DNA from: Dermacoccus nishinomiyaensis
GTDB lineage: Bacteria > Actinomycetota > Actinomycetes > Actinomycetales > Dermatophilaceae
Assembly (NCBI RefSeq): GCF_900447535.1
Contig: NZ_UFXX01000001.1
Coordinates: forward strand, 1 to 64,000
DNA: 64,000 nucleotides
Direction of reading: 5' to 3'
Both the position numbers and the translations under genes were made by a program. The notes under the pieces are model-generated. The model was not told the origin of the DNA. It worked only from the letters and a program-made list of their open reading frames with translations, and did not search any database. Positions 1 to 9,106 of the stretch are shown piece by piece; position 1 is the first letter of the stretch, and every line of letters begins with the position of its first letter.

Positions 1-474
1 CCTGGCGATCTGGTGGCCGTCGTCGTCCTGGCCAGCGCTCGCACGATGCCGTCGCACGCGGTGATGGTGCACGCGCCGAGCGCGAGGCGTGGCCGCTTGT
101 GCCCGAAGACGACGTTGGTGACGGCGTCGGCGCAGTCCTCAAGTTCCTGCAGCGCGTCGAGGTTGGCTTCGTGCGTGGACATGAGGTCGACGTGCTTGCG
201 CAGGTAGGCGCACAGCCCGAGCGTGTCGTGGCCGTCGGGCGTGCGATCGTCGAGGTCGTGGTCTTCGATGAGCACCTGGCACCACCCGCGCACCTGCCAG
301 TTCACTTCCTGGCGCACGTTGCAGACCTGGATGACGCGTGGGTCTCCGTGCCCGCCACCGGTGGCAGTACCGGTGGGCTCGAGCATGTCGGGCCACAGCG
401 ACGTGATGGTGGCGAGGGCGGCGGTCTACTGCGGCCGGCGATCTGGGCGGGCGTCAGCGGTTCCAGCCAGTCAC
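1..474 (-). pseudogene. Copy A, truncated zinc-ribbon/HTH protein gene
   Basis: Copy of the gene intact at 41185-41901. The 3' part lies outside the window and the reading frame is broken by small indels near 47, 427, 462-477, 493 and 503. The initiating GTG corresponds to 472-474. Because the damage stops abruptly at about base 540, sequencing error at a contig end is likelier than real decay. Confidence 0.7.
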
Positions 475-555
475 CGGTGGGCGGGCCGTTCTCTGTGAGG
501 TGGGCGGGGCATGTTGGATTCTCCCGTCGAGTGTTGGATTCAACAGAAACGAACA

Positions 556-585
556 CGAGCGCCCCGCACGATGGCGGGGCGCTCG
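556..585 (-). terminator. Copy A, early-operon terminator
   Basis: A perfect 12-bp stem (CGAGCGCCCCGC/GCGGGGCGCTCG) lies just past the stop codon of the last early gene. It is identical to 41980-42009. Confidence 0.7.
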
Positions 586-588
586 CGG

Positions 589-843
589 TCACCCTCCCGA
601 GTCGCACTTGCGGTCGTCACGCGCAAGCATCGTCGAGCCGGTATCGGTGTCCTTGATGAGCGCGTGCCCATCCGACGTGCACGTCCAGTAGATCGAGCCA
701 CGGTCATGCACCCACTCGGGGCCGGGCGAGTCGTCATGCGTCACTGCGATGACACCGACAGTGACGATGCCGACGAGCGTCAGCACGGCTATGGCCATGT
801 GCGCGATGAACCACGGGTCGCGCCACATGCTCCACGGCTTCAT
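589..843 (-). CDS. Copy A, small single-pass membrane protein
   Basis: 84 residues, identical to the gene at 42013-42267. The ATG follows a strong GGAGGAAG ribosome site and overlaps the upstream gene by ATGA. Confidence 0.75.
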   Translation of the reverse strand: MKPWSMWRDPWFIAHMAIAVLTLVGIVTVGVIAVTHDDSPGPEWVHDRGSIYWTCTSDGHALIKDTDTGSTMLARDDRKCDSGG

Positions 844-1031
844 GCTTCCTCCCGATCGACAACGGTATGGAACCACTGGTCGACGGGTCCGGGGAGGTTG
901 AGCTTCGTCTGGTAGCGGCGTCGCCACACGAAGATCAACCAGCGCCACCCGCGGTCGGCAGTCCTCACGGGTCGCCACGCGAACCACCGGAACCACGGGC
1001 CAACCGGCGTTCCGAACAGCGGCGCGCTCAC
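840..1031 (-). CDS. Copy A, Trp-rich small protein
   Basis: 63 residues with a GTG start, identical to 42264-42455. A GGAGGAAG ribosome site precedes it. It overlaps both neighbours by 4 bases, so it is part of a translationally coupled string. Confidence 0.7.
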   Translation of the reverse strand: MSAPLFGTPVGPWFRWFAWRPVRTADRGWRWLIFVWRRRYQTKLNLPGPVDQWFHTVVDREEA

Positions 1032-1321
1032 GCTTCCTCCTTCACGATGTCGTATCGGACGAGAGCGCCGACTACTAGTGCGTATAGGCGAACAGTGCTC
1101 ATGCGCACGTCGGCCTGGCTGGTCTCGAACTCCGTGACGGCAGCCTCCGAGACGCCCATATCTCGTGCCATGTCAGCGCGGCTCATGCCGTGTAGAAGCC
1201 GCAGGTACACAAGGCTTGCCATCGGCTCTTCTGGCAGGTGCCGGCCTCCCCGCGCGAAGGCGAGGCGGCGGTCATATCGGGCGATCGCAATACGGGCTCG
1301 GACGTCGCCAGGCTTCCTCAT
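1028..1321 (-). CDS. Copy A, XRE-type HTH protein
   Basis: 97 residues, identical to 42452-42745. The ATG at 1321 is preferred over upstream starts because GAGGAAG lies just before it and it overlaps the upstream stop by ATGA. Confidence 0.75.
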   Translation of the reverse strand: MRKPGDVRARIAIARYDRRLAFARGGRHLPEEPMASLVYLRLLHGMSRADMARDMGVSEAAVTEFETSQADVRMSTVRLYALVVGALVRYDIVKEEA

Positions 1322-1635
1322 GCTTCCTCCCCGAGCGCCCGGGCTGTCTCGCACGGCCACACGTCATCACAGTCGCGGCAGCGCGACACGGGCCGGTCAG
1401 GGTACGCGTTCTCCCGGTGCAACTCCCTCACCCGCTCGATCGTCGCGTCGGCCTCCCTCAGGTCGTAGATGAGCGCGAGCACGTTGATCGGCGTCGCGGC
1501 CTTGAGGAACGTCTCCCACTCTCGGCGCACGCGCCCAACCTGGTCGATGCTGGGCGCCGTCACACGTGCCGTAATCTCGGAGCGCGCCGCCGCCTCGATC
1601 TCGTCGAGCTGGTCGGGCGTGAGCTTCCTGTTCAT
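1318..1635 (-). CDS. Copy A, hypothetical protein with C-terminal Cys motif
   Basis: 105 residues, identical to 42742-43059. It ends in a CxxC...C cluster that may bind zinc. It overlaps both neighbours by 4 bases. Confidence 0.7.
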   Translation of the reverse strand: MNRKLTPDQLDEIEAAARSEITARVTAPSIDQVGRVRREWETFLKAATPINVLALIYDLREADATIERVRELHRENAYPDRPVSRCRDCDDVWPCETARALGEEA

Positions 1636-1820
1636 CGGGTCTGCTCGATCTGCGCGACGATGCTTCGGTAGGCGGCGGCGAGAGTGCGCAGGGCGTCGTC
1701 GATGTCGCTCTGGTCGTATTCGACGTGGATGGACACTTCGGGCGTCTTCTGGTCGAGCGTGCAGTGTCCGAGCTTGATGAAGCTCTCGATGTGCTCGTCG
1801 ACGTGGATTCGGGCACTCAT
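1632..1820 (-). CDS. Copy A, hypothetical 62-residue protein
   Basis: Identical to 43056-43244. AAGGAGA lies just upstream of the ATG. No family recognised. Confidence 0.7.
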   Translation of the reverse strand: MSARIHVDEHIESFIKLGHCTLDQKTPEVSIHVEYDQSDIDDALRTLAAAYRSIVAQIEQTR

Positions 1821-2080
1821 CGGGTCTCCTTGAGTAGGTCGAGCATCTGGTCGTGGCTGATCTGTGCGACGACTTCGTAGCTGACGATGGCGGTCGCGCC
1901 GTCGTCGCGGATGGTCGCGGTGCCGACGGGGTGTGCGGGAGCGTCGAGCCATCGCAGCCACGCATCTACGCCGGCGGCTGGCCGCTCGTGCATCGTCGCC
2001 ATCGGGTCTCCCTCGCAGTCGACACACACGAAGTCGGGGCTCTCGTGCTCGCTGAGGCAACATGCGCAGTAGTAGGTCAT
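1817..2080 (-). CDS. Copy A, small zinc-ribbon protein
   Basis: 87 residues, identical to 43241-43504. The N-terminal CxCC...CxxC cluster suggests a zinc ribbon. Confidence 0.7.
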   Translation of the reverse strand: MTYYCACCLSEHESPDFVCVDCEGDPMATMHERPAAGVDAWLRWLDAPAHPVGTATIRDDGATAIVSYEVVAQISHDQMLDLLKETR

Positions 2081-2478
2081 CGTGTCTCCTTGATCTCGAT
2101 GACGAGCACGTTGGCGCTCGCCTTAGGTGCGGTGCGATAGGTGACGGCGTGAACGAACTTGGGCGAGTCGTCGGGCAGTAGCCCGGCGTCGACGAGCCCG
2201 TCGATCGCCGCTTTCGCTGAGGGCGCGATCCCGTCGGCGTCGAGGGCGCGACCGGTGCGGTGCGCGGTAAGGGTGATGTGCACGGGCCGCGCGAAGACGT
2301 GCAGGGCGGCGATGGGCTCAGCGGCGTCGGCTGCTGCTTGGCGCCACGCCTTCGTGATGGGCGCCTTGACGCGGTGGTGCAGGCGCTGGTTCTGGGTGAG
2401 CCATGCGGCCTTCCCGTCGCGGCCGAGGGGCGCTGGCACCTCGACCGCGACGATGGGGCCTGGCGTCCGCTGGGGCAT
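2077..2478 (-). CDS. Copy A, RusA-like Holliday junction resolvase
   Basis: 133 residues, identical to 43501-43902, including the acidic residues D80, D82, D93, D103 and D104 and K89. Confidence 0.8.
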   Translation of the reverse strand: MPQRTPGPIVAVEVPAPLGRDGKAAWLTQNQRLHHRVKAPITKAWRQAAADAAEPIAALHVFARPVHITLTAHRTGRALDADGIAPSAKAAIDGLVDAGLLPDDSPKFVHAVTYRTAPKASANVLVIEIKETR

Positions 2479-2481
2479 GGC

Positions 2482-3003
2482 CTAGAACGGGGCGGGCGCT
2501 GACGTGCCGCCCTGCCCGGCCCACGGGTCATCGCCGCCCTGCTGCCCGAACCCGCCGCGGCCGGTCGCCGAGTTGAACGACGACTCGCGGTTCGGCGTCC
2601 ATGAGCCGTCGTCGCGCTGATGGCCGGTGTAGCCCTGCTGCTTGCGTTCCGCCTTCGCCACATTCGCCGTCGCGTAGCGCAGGTCGGGGCCGATCGCGTC
2701 GATCTCGTACTCGGTGACGGTGCGCTTCTCGCCCTCCTTCGTGTCGTACGAGCGCGACTTGATCCGCACGTCGGCGATGACACGCGTGCCCTTCGTCAGC
2801 GACTCGCTGATGTGCTCGGCGAGGTCACGCCAGGCGGTGCAGCGCGCGAAGAGCGCTTCGCCGTCGACCCACTGCCCGGACTGGTCTTTCACCTTCGGCG
2901 TCTGCGCGATGGTGAGGTTGACGACGGCAGCACCGTTCGGGGTGTATCGAAGTTCAGGCTCCGCGACGAGGTTGCCGACGAGGGTGGTCTTGGGTTCGTT
3001 CAT
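2482..3003 (-). CDS. ssb: Copy A, single-stranded DNA-binding protein
   Basis: 173 residues, identical to 43906-44427. The start at 3003 is preferred over the ATG six bases upstream because only 3003 has workable spacing from the AGAAGG ribosome site. Confidence 0.85.
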   Translation of the reverse strand: MNEPKTTLVGNLVAEPELRYTPNGAAVVNLTIAQTPKVKDQSGQWVDGEALFARCTAWRDLAEHISESLTKGTRVIADVRIKSRSYDTKEGEKRTVTEYEIDAIGPDLRYATANVAKAERKQQGYTGHQRDDGSWTPNRESSFNSATGRGGFGQQGGDDPWAGQGGTSAPAPF

Positions 3004-3005
3004 GG

Positions 3006-3317
3006 TCATGCCTTCTTCGTGTTGGCTCGTTCGGTTGGGGTGAGTCCGCCTCGGATGCTGAAGCGTTCTGCGCTGCGTGTGCCCTTTTCGATGCGTAGCG
3101 CGTCGGTGGTGCACTGCGTTTTGACGGGGCACCCTCCGCAGATGGCGAGGGCGTCGTTGGTGGCGTCGAATGTTGGTTTGCGGCTCGTGGTGTGCTGTTC
3201 GAGGTCGGCGTCGTCGAATGTGCGTTCGTGGCCGATGCATGCGGCGCGGTTGTGCCAGTCATCTCCACGCGTGGACGGTGCGGGCTTCGGTGGGAGCCAG
3301 AGCGGTGAATGGGGCAT
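3006..3317 (-). CDS. Copy A, WhiB-family regulator
   Basis: 103 residues, identical to 44430-44741. The four cluster cysteines are C27, C60, C63 and C69. Confidence 0.85.
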   Translation of the reverse strand: MPHSPLWLPPKPAPSTRGDDWHNRAACIGHERTFDDADLEQHTTSRKPTFDATNDALAICGGCPVKTQCTTDALRIEKGTRSAERFSIRGGLTPTERANTKKA

Positions 3318-3414
3318 CTGAGGGCCTTTCGTGGTCGTGGGGGTACTGGGAGACGTTTTCGGTGTCAGAGGCCGGGAGAATCGCGCTGGTGGCGCTTCAC
3401 GGGCATGGTGGCGC

Positions 3415-4033
3415 TCACTCGTCCCAGCCGAGCGTCACGGTGCCGCGTCCGCAGAGGTAGGCCCACGTCATGAGTTCACTGTCTTCGTTGGCCCAGTACC
3501 CGTCGTGCTGGCGGCACCACCGCTCAGCCTTGCCGGACAGGCCATCGGTGACGACGATGCGCGCGCCGAACTCCTGCGGCTCGTCGGGCTGCGCGGGCGG
3601 GCAGGTGTGCCATTCGAGAGTCACCCACGCGAGGGTGCGCGGGCTGCCGGTCCACACCTGAGCGGTGCGCGTGATCGCTTCCCCGCAGTCGGGGCAGGGC
3701 AGCGTGACGGTGGCGTTCGTGGGCTTCTCGTCGGCGGGGCGGCGTGCTCTCGGTGCGCTGAGCGGTCGATTCTTCGTCCGCCCTCCTCCGCTCCATGACG
3801 ACGTTGTTGCTGGTGTCGACGTACGTGTACCCGTACCTCGATACACGCTGGTAGATGTCAAGGATCGTGCGTTCGCGCTCCGTGCAGGTCTCGACGCGCT
3901 CCCAGCCGTCGGGGTCGAAGGCGGCGTACACGAATCCGTCACGAGCGAGGTACAAGATCTGCTTGCCGCCTCCTACGAGGCCAGGTCCCCACTCGGGGTG
4001 CTGGACGATGTCGCCGGGCTTCAGGGTGGTCAT
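3415..4033 (-). pseudogene. Copy A, frameshifted copy of 205-residue Cys-motif protein
   Basis: The counterpart at 44839-45456 reads through without a break. Here a run of four G at 3736-3739, against three in copy B, shifts the frame near residue 100. A homopolymer sequencing error is the simplest explanation. The gene is preceded by AAGGAGA and its ATG is at 4033. Confidence 0.75.
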
Positions 4034-4554
4034 GGCTTTTCTCCTTGGTGTAGTTCGGCGCGGGCTGCGTCGAGTTGTTGGGCTTTCTTGCGTGCGGCTT
4101 CGTGTCGTGCGGCGTCTCGGCGTGCTTCCTGGTCGGCGGTCATCTGCCGGCGCTTCTGGGCTTCCTGTTCGCGTCGCTGCTTGTACGTCGCGCGCCATGA
4201 CTTCGGGTCGTCGAGTGGCTTGAGGTTGGGGTCGGTCTTGCAGTCGTCGCAGGGGAACGGAAGGCCATGCGTGGTGCAGATGGCGCGTGCTTTGCGGCCT
4301 TCGATGGGTGTGTGTGTCCAGTGCTCGCCTTCGTCGGCGAGGAGGGCTGGTGTGGTGAAGCGGGGGCGTCCGTCTTCGGTGAGTGCGCTGACGTAGCGGC
4401 CGACGACGCTGACGTAGAACGCCTGGTGCTGGAAGCGTCCGGTGGCGTCCATGCGGTCGATTGCTTCGCCGCACGCTTTCGGATTCCAGTCGCGCGCTTC
4501 GACCATCGTCGTGACGAGCGCCGCCCGCATGCGAGGTGTCAGCACGCCACCCAC
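4030..4554 (-). CDS. Copy A, phage early protein with basic helical tail
   Basis: Identical to 45453-45977. The initiation codon is uncertain: GTG at 4554, or GTG at 4545, which is better spaced from GAGGTGG. Confidence 0.7.
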   Translation of the reverse strand: MGGVLTPRMRAALVTTMVEARDWNPKACGEAIDRMDATGRFQHQAFYVSVVGRYVSALTEDGRPRFTTPALLADEGEHWTHTPIEGRKARAICTTHGLPFPCDDCKTDPNLKPLDDPKSWRATYKQRREQEAQKRRQMTADQEARRDAARHEAARKKAQQLDAARAELHQGEKP

Positions 4555-4719
4555 CTCGAATCGCTCTCGTGGCCGCCGTCGCGTCGCGAGCCTCGCGCGT
4601 TACTACCGCAACGCTCGGCGGCAACAGTGACCACCGCTAAGGGAATGGCCCGGTTCGGTACGGTTCGGTTCGGTACGGGTCCCGTTACTACCCCTGTTAG
4701 TAACGCGTTACGTTCGGCG
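4555..4719. other. Copy A, iteron-like block, candidate replication origin
   Basis: Same sequence as 45978-46142. It holds repeated GTAACG and CGGTTCGGTACGG elements between two early genes, and no gene is seen in it. Confidence 0.4.
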
Positions 4720-5082
4720 TTACGCGGGGTCGTCCTTCTTGCCTTCGCGAAGCCGCTGACGCCAGGCCCGCTGACGTTCACGGTTGCGCTCACGGTCGCG
4801 TTCGATCTCGTCGGACGACGGCTGGATATCGAGCCAGTCGTGGAACTGATAGCCAACCTCGCCGTCACGAGTTCCGTTGTGCCACAAGCCAGACGCGATG
4901 AGCGACTGTGCGAGTTTGCGGCCACGTGGGAAGTCGTGGGCGAACCATTCGGGCACGAAGCCGTCGGTCTTGTACTGCATCGACCACGACCCGCACAGGC
5001 ACCACAGGCCCATGGCTTCGAGTCCGGCGCGGCGTGCTTTCGGGTGGCTGTGGAGCGTGTCATCTGTGCGGAACCACGCCAT
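4720..5082 (-). CDS. Copy A, replication-initiator-like protein
   Basis: 120 residues, identical to 46143-46505. Confidence 0.7.
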   Translation of the reverse strand: MAWFRTDDTLHSHPKARRAGLEAMGLWCLCGSWSMQYKTDGFVPEWFAHDFPRGRKLAQSLIASGLWHNGTRDGEVGYQFHDWLDIQPSSDEIERDRERNRERQRAWRQRLREGKKDDPA

Positions 5083-5129
5083 TGGTTTCGGCCCTCGTTT
5101 CGGTGGTTACTCATGGGTATCTCCCTCAG

Positions 5130-5264
5130 TTACTCGCGGGTATCGCGGCCGGTTTCGGTGCGGATGCGTGGCACGTACGTGTCGTGTGCGGGGCATTCTG
5201 GGTGGCCGCAGTAGCAGCGGGCGGGTGCGCAGTAGCGGGGGTGGCAGCGCGGGCAGGTGCTCAT
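5130..5264 (-). CDS. Copy A, 44-residue Cys-rich protein
   Basis: Identical to 46553-46687. Its ATG overlaps the stop of the preceding 39-residue gene by ATGA. Confidence 0.6.
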   Translation of the reverse strand: MSTCPRCHPRYCAPARCYCGHPECPAHDTYVPRIRTETGRDTRE

Positions 5265-5380
5265 GTGCCGGCCTGCTGCGTACTGGGGTACGGGCACCAC
5301 GCGCACGCCTTGAACGGGCATGGCGGGCAGTGAATCTGCTGCTGCCCGCTGACGGGGCCTTCGGTGTCGAAGTCGCTCAT
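5261..5380 (-). CDS. Copy A, 39-residue Cys-rich protein
   Basis: Identical to 46684-46803. The GGAGGTGA ribosome site directly upstream makes this very short gene credible. Confidence 0.65.
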   Translation of the reverse strand: MSDFDTEGPVSGQQQIHCPPCPFKACAWCPYPSTQQAGT

Positions 5381-5688
5381 GCGGTCACCTCCGCGGCGGG
5401 GTGGCAGTCGCAGACGCTCCACTCGGCGATGTTGCGTTCGTATCCGATGCGCTTACCGACTTCGCTGCCATGCGAGGCTTCGTAGACGGAGCACTGGTAG
5501 ATGTGCGTGTGCAGGCCTTGCAGCTTGACGTGTCCGCATTCGCAGTCGGTGGTGCCTGTCGCGGGTGTTGTCGTGACGAGTTTGTGCGTGACCATGTCGC
5601 AGGCCGCGCGTTCCGGGTGCAGCGGTGCCGGTTCGTCGAGGTGCGTGACGATGTGGCCGTCGCCGACGTCGACCGTTCGGGTGCTCAT
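5377..5688 (-). CDS. Copy A, hypothetical zinc-binding protein
   Basis: 103 residues, identical to 46800-47111. GAGGAG precedes the ATG. Confidence 0.7.
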   Translation of the reverse strand: MSTRTVDVGDGHIVTHLDEPAPLHPERAACDMVTHKLVTTTPATGTTDCECGHVKLQGLHTHIYQCSVYEASHGSEVGKRIGYERNIAEWSVCDCHPAAEVTA

Positions 5689-6281
5689 GCCTGCTCCTCG
5701 ATGACTTCTCCGGTGGTCGTGTCGACCGCGGGTTCCTCGTCGGTCGCATCGGGCATGCCGAAGTCGGCGGCGCTGATCGCGGGGGCCTGGCGGGTCGCGG
5801 TGTGGCGGGAAGGGCCGCCGTCCTCCCTCGTCTCGTCGATCGAGGGGATGCCGTTGACGTCGAAGGCTCGGCGCAGCGCGTGGGATTCGGCGGCCTTGAG
5901 CGCCATTTCCTGCGCGTACTGCTTGTTGCCGCCGTTGACGGGGTAGCGGCCTGGGAACGTGAACGGGAAGCGCATGTCCTTGCGGTAGACGCTGACGGTG
6001 CACACCCACTCGCCGTCTTCGATGACGGGGTTCTTCTCGACGACGATGCCGTCGAGCTGGCCGGAGCGGTGCGCGATGTGCAGCAGCCCGTCTCGGGTGA
6101 TGTAGACGCCGCCCTTGGGGATGACGATGACGTGCTTGAGGACGGGGTCGAGCTCGTAGCGTTCGCAGACGGCGACGACGGCGTGGCTCTTGGCGTCGTT
6201 CGGGTTGAGGCCGAGGTACTGCGCGATCGCCTGCTGGTTCGGTGCGAACGGCGTGTTCTGGGGTGCGAGTTCGTTGCTCAT
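5685..6281 (-). CDS. Copy A, RecT-family annealing protein
   Basis: 198 residues, identical to 47108-47704. It lies directly downstream of the exonuclease gene. Confidence 0.85.
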   Translation of the reverse strand: MSNELAPQNTPFAPNQQAIAQYLGLNPNDAKSHAVVAVCERYELDPVLKHVIVIPKGGVYITRDGLLHIAHRSGQLDGIVVEKNPVIEDGEWVCTVSVYRKDMRFPFTFPGRYPVNGGNKQYAQEMALKAAESHALRRAFDVNGIPSIDETREDGGPSRHTATRQAPAISAADFGMPDATDEEPAVDTTTGEVIEEQA

Positions 6282-7086
6282 GCTTCGTCGATGTCCTTCC
6301 ATGCCCAGGCGGGCACGTTCGCTTCGTGGGTGGGGTAGCCGGGCCAGGTGTCGGTGTTGGCGCATTCGGCGTAGAGGCGGATCGCTTTCTCGTTCTTCGC
6401 GCGGCCCATTCGAGGGCGTCGTCGCTCGGCGTGGCGAGGGTGACGAAGTGGGGTGCGGTCTTCTCGACAAACAAAAAGATGAAGGACGCGTCGGGTGTCC
6501 CGTTGAGGGCGAGCAGGTCGATGTACCAGGCGGCCTGCATCGCGTACCCGTAGTCCGCCATCGCGCGGTCGATGTTCTTCGGGGCGGCGCTGACGGTGGT
6601 CTTGACGTCGGCGACGACGGGGGTGCTGTCTGCCTTCTTGGTGATCCAGTCGGCGCGGCCCCGCAGTAGGACGCCCGTGTCGGCGTGCTCGGCGTAGATC
6701 GCCTTCTCGGCGTGACCGTTAGCGAGGATCGCCGCGGCCGTCGGGTGCGCCTTCACCGCGTCGGCGAGCGCAAGAGCGCGTTCGTGCTCGGCGGTGAGGA
6801 TGGGCGCGACGCCGTCGGCGTGGGCCTGCTCCTTCGCTTCGCGGGCGTCCTTCGATCGCCATGAGTCGAAGTCGAGGACGCGATACCCGGCGCCCTTGCC
6901 GAGGATGAGTTCGTGGGCGACGTGCCCGAAGTCGTAGGCGTCCTTGTGTACCGGGTTGTCCTGCTGCCATCGGTAGCGGGCGGGGCAGTCGAGGAGAACC
7001 TTGGCGCCGCTGACGGAGAGGCTGCGACGGTCGCCGTGGTAGTCGCTCTCGGGCACATCGTGGATGCCGCTGGTGTGCTGGATCAT
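6278..7086 (-). pseudogene. Copy A, frameshifted RecE-type exonuclease
   Basis: The intact copy is at 47701-48510. Here CCC at 6405-6407 replaces CCCC, which breaks the frame near residue 226 and creates a false long fusion into the RecT region. The catalytic part lies before the break. A homopolymer sequencing error is likely. Confidence 0.8.
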
Positions 7087-7184
7087 CAGTCCTCCTTGTT
7101 CTCGTCGATGTAGCGGGTGATCATCCAGGCGACGAGTGCGAGCGCGAGGATGAGGAGTGCGGCGAGTTCGGCGACGTTGCTCAT
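7086..7184 (-). CDS. Copy A, 32-residue membrane peptide
   Basis: Identical to 48510-48608. GGGGTGA is upstream, and the gene overlaps its neighbours on both sides. Confidence 0.6.
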   Translation of the reverse strand: MSNVAELAALLILALALVAWMITRYIDENKED

Positions 7185-7363
7185 GCGGTCACCCCGATGC
7201 GCTCGAAGAGGCGTGCGAGGTCGTGGCGGCCGGCGCGCCGTAGGGCACGGCTCATCGCGGCGAGGGTCATGTCGAGGCGTTGGGCGATGCGCCACGGGTG
7301 CTCACCGGTGGCGAGCATGAAGGTGACGTCCTCGATGAGGATGTGGGGGCGGCGGGCGCTCAT
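7181..7363 (-). CDS. Copy A, 60-residue HTH protein
   Basis: Identical to 48605-48787. Confidence 0.65.
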   Translation of the reverse strand: MSARRPHILIEDVTFMLATGEHPWRIAQRLDMTLAAMSRALRRAGRHDLARLFERIGVTA

Positions 7364-7872
7364 GCGGCGACCTGCTCGAGGTATTTGGCTTTGAGAAGCC
7401 CGTCCCACATGTAGAACTGCGGGAATCCGACCATCTCGCGGCGCGCGCTCTTGAGGTGTTCGCTCAGATCGTCGAGAGCTTCGGCGAGCAGGTTTGCTGT
7501 CGGCACGTTTGGGTCGACGATGGGCCACGAGCATTGGTTCACATGAGGGCCGCGTGCGATGTCGACGCGTTCACGCATCGCTTCGATGTATGCCCAGTCT
7601 GGGTACTTTGCGTGCCCGATGTGCCAGGTGTGGCAGTGCTCGCAGCAGTAGGCGTGCATGTTCGGCTCGTCCGGGTAGATGGTGACGATGGCTGCCCACG
7701 CTTCCCCGGCTGAGAGGTACTTGACCTTAGGTCGGCGTGAGTTGCAGTGCCCGTTCCGGTAGATGGAGATCCTGAGTTCCGTGTCCGAGAAGCGGGATGC
7801 GTCCTTGGCGAACTGTTTGCGGGTGGCGATTCTGCGCTTGCGCTGCTGTTTGCGGGCTTCGGCGGTGGTCAT
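7360..7872 (-). CDS. Copy A, 170-residue zinc-finger-like protein
   Basis: Identical to 48784-49296. It has a central CCxxCHxxH cluster. Confidence 0.7.
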   Translation of the reverse strand: MTTAEARKQQRKRRIATRKQFAKDASRFSDTELRISIYRNGHCNSRRPKVKYLSAGEAWAAIVTIYPDEPNMHAYCCEHCHTWHIGHAKYPDWAYIEAMRERVDIARGPHVNQCSWPIVDPNVPTANLLAEALDDLSEHLKSARREMVGFPQFYMWDGLLKAKYLEQVAA

Positions 7873-7873
7873 G

Positions 7874-8020
7874 TCAGTCGCCTTTCATTCGGCGCGGCTG
7901 GTACGCGGATGCTTCGGCGGGGCGCGCGGGTTGGCAGGTGTGGCCGAGCTTCCAGCGCAGCGCGGGCAGGAAGCGGGCGGTGTGCGCGGTGTGGCATGTC
8001 GCGCAGGTGACGGTGATCAT
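7874..8020 (-). CDS. Copy A, 48-residue zinc-ribbon protein
   Basis: Identical to 49298-49444. A GGAGG ribosome site precedes the ATG. Confidence 0.65.
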   Translation of the reverse strand: MITVTCATCHTAHTARFLPALRWKLGHTCQPARPAEASAYQPRRMKGD

Positions 8021-8030
8021 TCGGTGCCTC

Positions 8031-8153
8031 CTAGTCGCAGTCGCGGTCGTCGTCGGGGTCTGGGTGGTCGGCGTCAGGGCGCTCGTGGAGCCAGTCGGTG
8101 AGGGCGTCGTATTCGGCGGGGTGGTGGTCGGCGGGACCGAACTCGCGGCTCAT
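8031..8153 (-). CDS. Copy A, 40-residue acidic protein
   Basis: Identical to 49455-49577. It is very rich in Asp and His and overlaps its upstream neighbour by ATGA. Confidence 0.5.
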   Translation of the reverse strand: MSREFGPADHHPAEYDALTDWLHERPDADHPDPDDDRDCD

Positions 8154-8248
8154 TCGCGCCACCACCAGTCGCCGAGCGCCTCAAGGCCTGCGAGGGCGCC
8201 GAAGATGGGGAAGGGGGAGGCGAGGGCGAGCCAGACGTCGAGGGTCAT
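8150..8248 (-). CDS. Copy A, 32-residue membrane peptide
   Basis: Identical to 49574-49672. Confidence 0.55.
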   Translation of the reverse strand: MTLDVWLALASPFPIFGALAGLEALGDWWWRE

Positions 8249-8520
8249 GACGCGCTCCAACCTGCGGCGTTCGCGGCGTCCTCGTGCACCTGGCAGCGTG
8301 GCGCGTCGTACTCGTCGCGGCCGACGGACGGCACGTCCCCACAGCGGCTGCACGGCGACTGCGCGAGGCGCATCATGGCCAGCAGGTCGGGCATGTCACC
8401 AGCGGCGGTGACATCGGCGAACGCTGCGAGGATGCGCGGTGTGATGAGCACCTGATCGGTGTCCGTCGTGACGGTGACGCCGAGACCGTCGACGTCGCTC
8501 GTGATCGTCATCGGGGTCAT
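8245..8520 (-). CDS. Copy A, 91-residue zinc-ribbon protein
   Basis: Identical to 49669-49944. Confidence 0.65.
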   Translation of the reverse strand: MTPMTITSDVDGLGVTVTTDTDQVLITPRILAAFADVTAAGDMPDLLAMMRLAQSPCSRCGDVPSVGRDEYDAPRCQVHEDAANAAGWSAS

Positions 8521-8759
8521 GACGCACGCTCCAGTTCGGCGCGGTTCGGGGTGCCGTACTGGCGGCGCCACTCGAACAAGTCCTCGCACGTGATCGACCA
8601 CTTCGTGCCGGGATGCTGCACCGCCGGCAGCTCGCCCGACTTGATCGCCGCGAAGATCACCCGCTCCGACGCCGCGTGACACTCGGCCGCGTCCTGGATG
8701 CTGTGCAGCGCCTTCCCGCACGGGCTAACAAACGGCTCCTGGGTCTTCTGCTTAGGCAT
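8517..8759 (-). CDS. Copy A, excisionase-like HTH protein
   Basis: 80 residues, identical to 49941-50183. GGAGG lies upstream of the ATG. Confidence 0.65.
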   Translation of the reverse strand: MPKQKTQEPFVSPCGKALHSIQDAAECHAASERVIFAAIKSGELPAVQHPGTKWSITCEDLFEWRRQYGTPNRAELERAS

Positions 8760-9105
8760 TCGGGGCCTCCTTGACGGTGGTGAGGTGGCGGCGCTGCAGC
8801 TGCTTCGAGCAGTCGGGGCAGGTCGTCCACCAGTAGGTCGTTGCGGTGTCGGGACTGACGAGGCCGAATCCCTTGCTCTGCGGCATGTCAATGCCGCACA
8901 CGGTGGCGGTGGGCATGTCGGCGACGGCGAGGCCGCAGCGCTGGCAGCGCTCGTTCCGGCACCCGAGGCCATCGTCGAGAAGCCCGGGCGGGCAGTCGCA
9001 CTGATCCATCCACAGCTCTGGGTGCTTGCCGGCCCACTCGACGTCGGCTTCGCGCGCTTGCTGCTCGCACTGCTCGGCGAACTCGGCGGGGGTGAGGGCG
9101 CCCAT
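8752..9105 (-). CDS. Copy A, Cys-rich multi-zinc protein
   Basis: 117 residues, identical to 50176-50529. Confidence 0.7.
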   Translation of the reverse strand: MGALTPAEFAEQCEQQAREADVEWAGKHPELWMDQCDCPPGLLDDGLGCRNERCQRCGLAVADMPTATVCGIDMPQSKGFGLVSPDTATTYWWTTCPDCSKQLQRRHLTTVKEAPNA

Positions 9106-9106
9106 G

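Noticed and set aside
5377-7086. A 569-codon frame joining exonuclease and downstream genes in copy A
   Set aside because: It exists only because one C is missing at 6405-6407. Copy B has two normal genes with proper starts.
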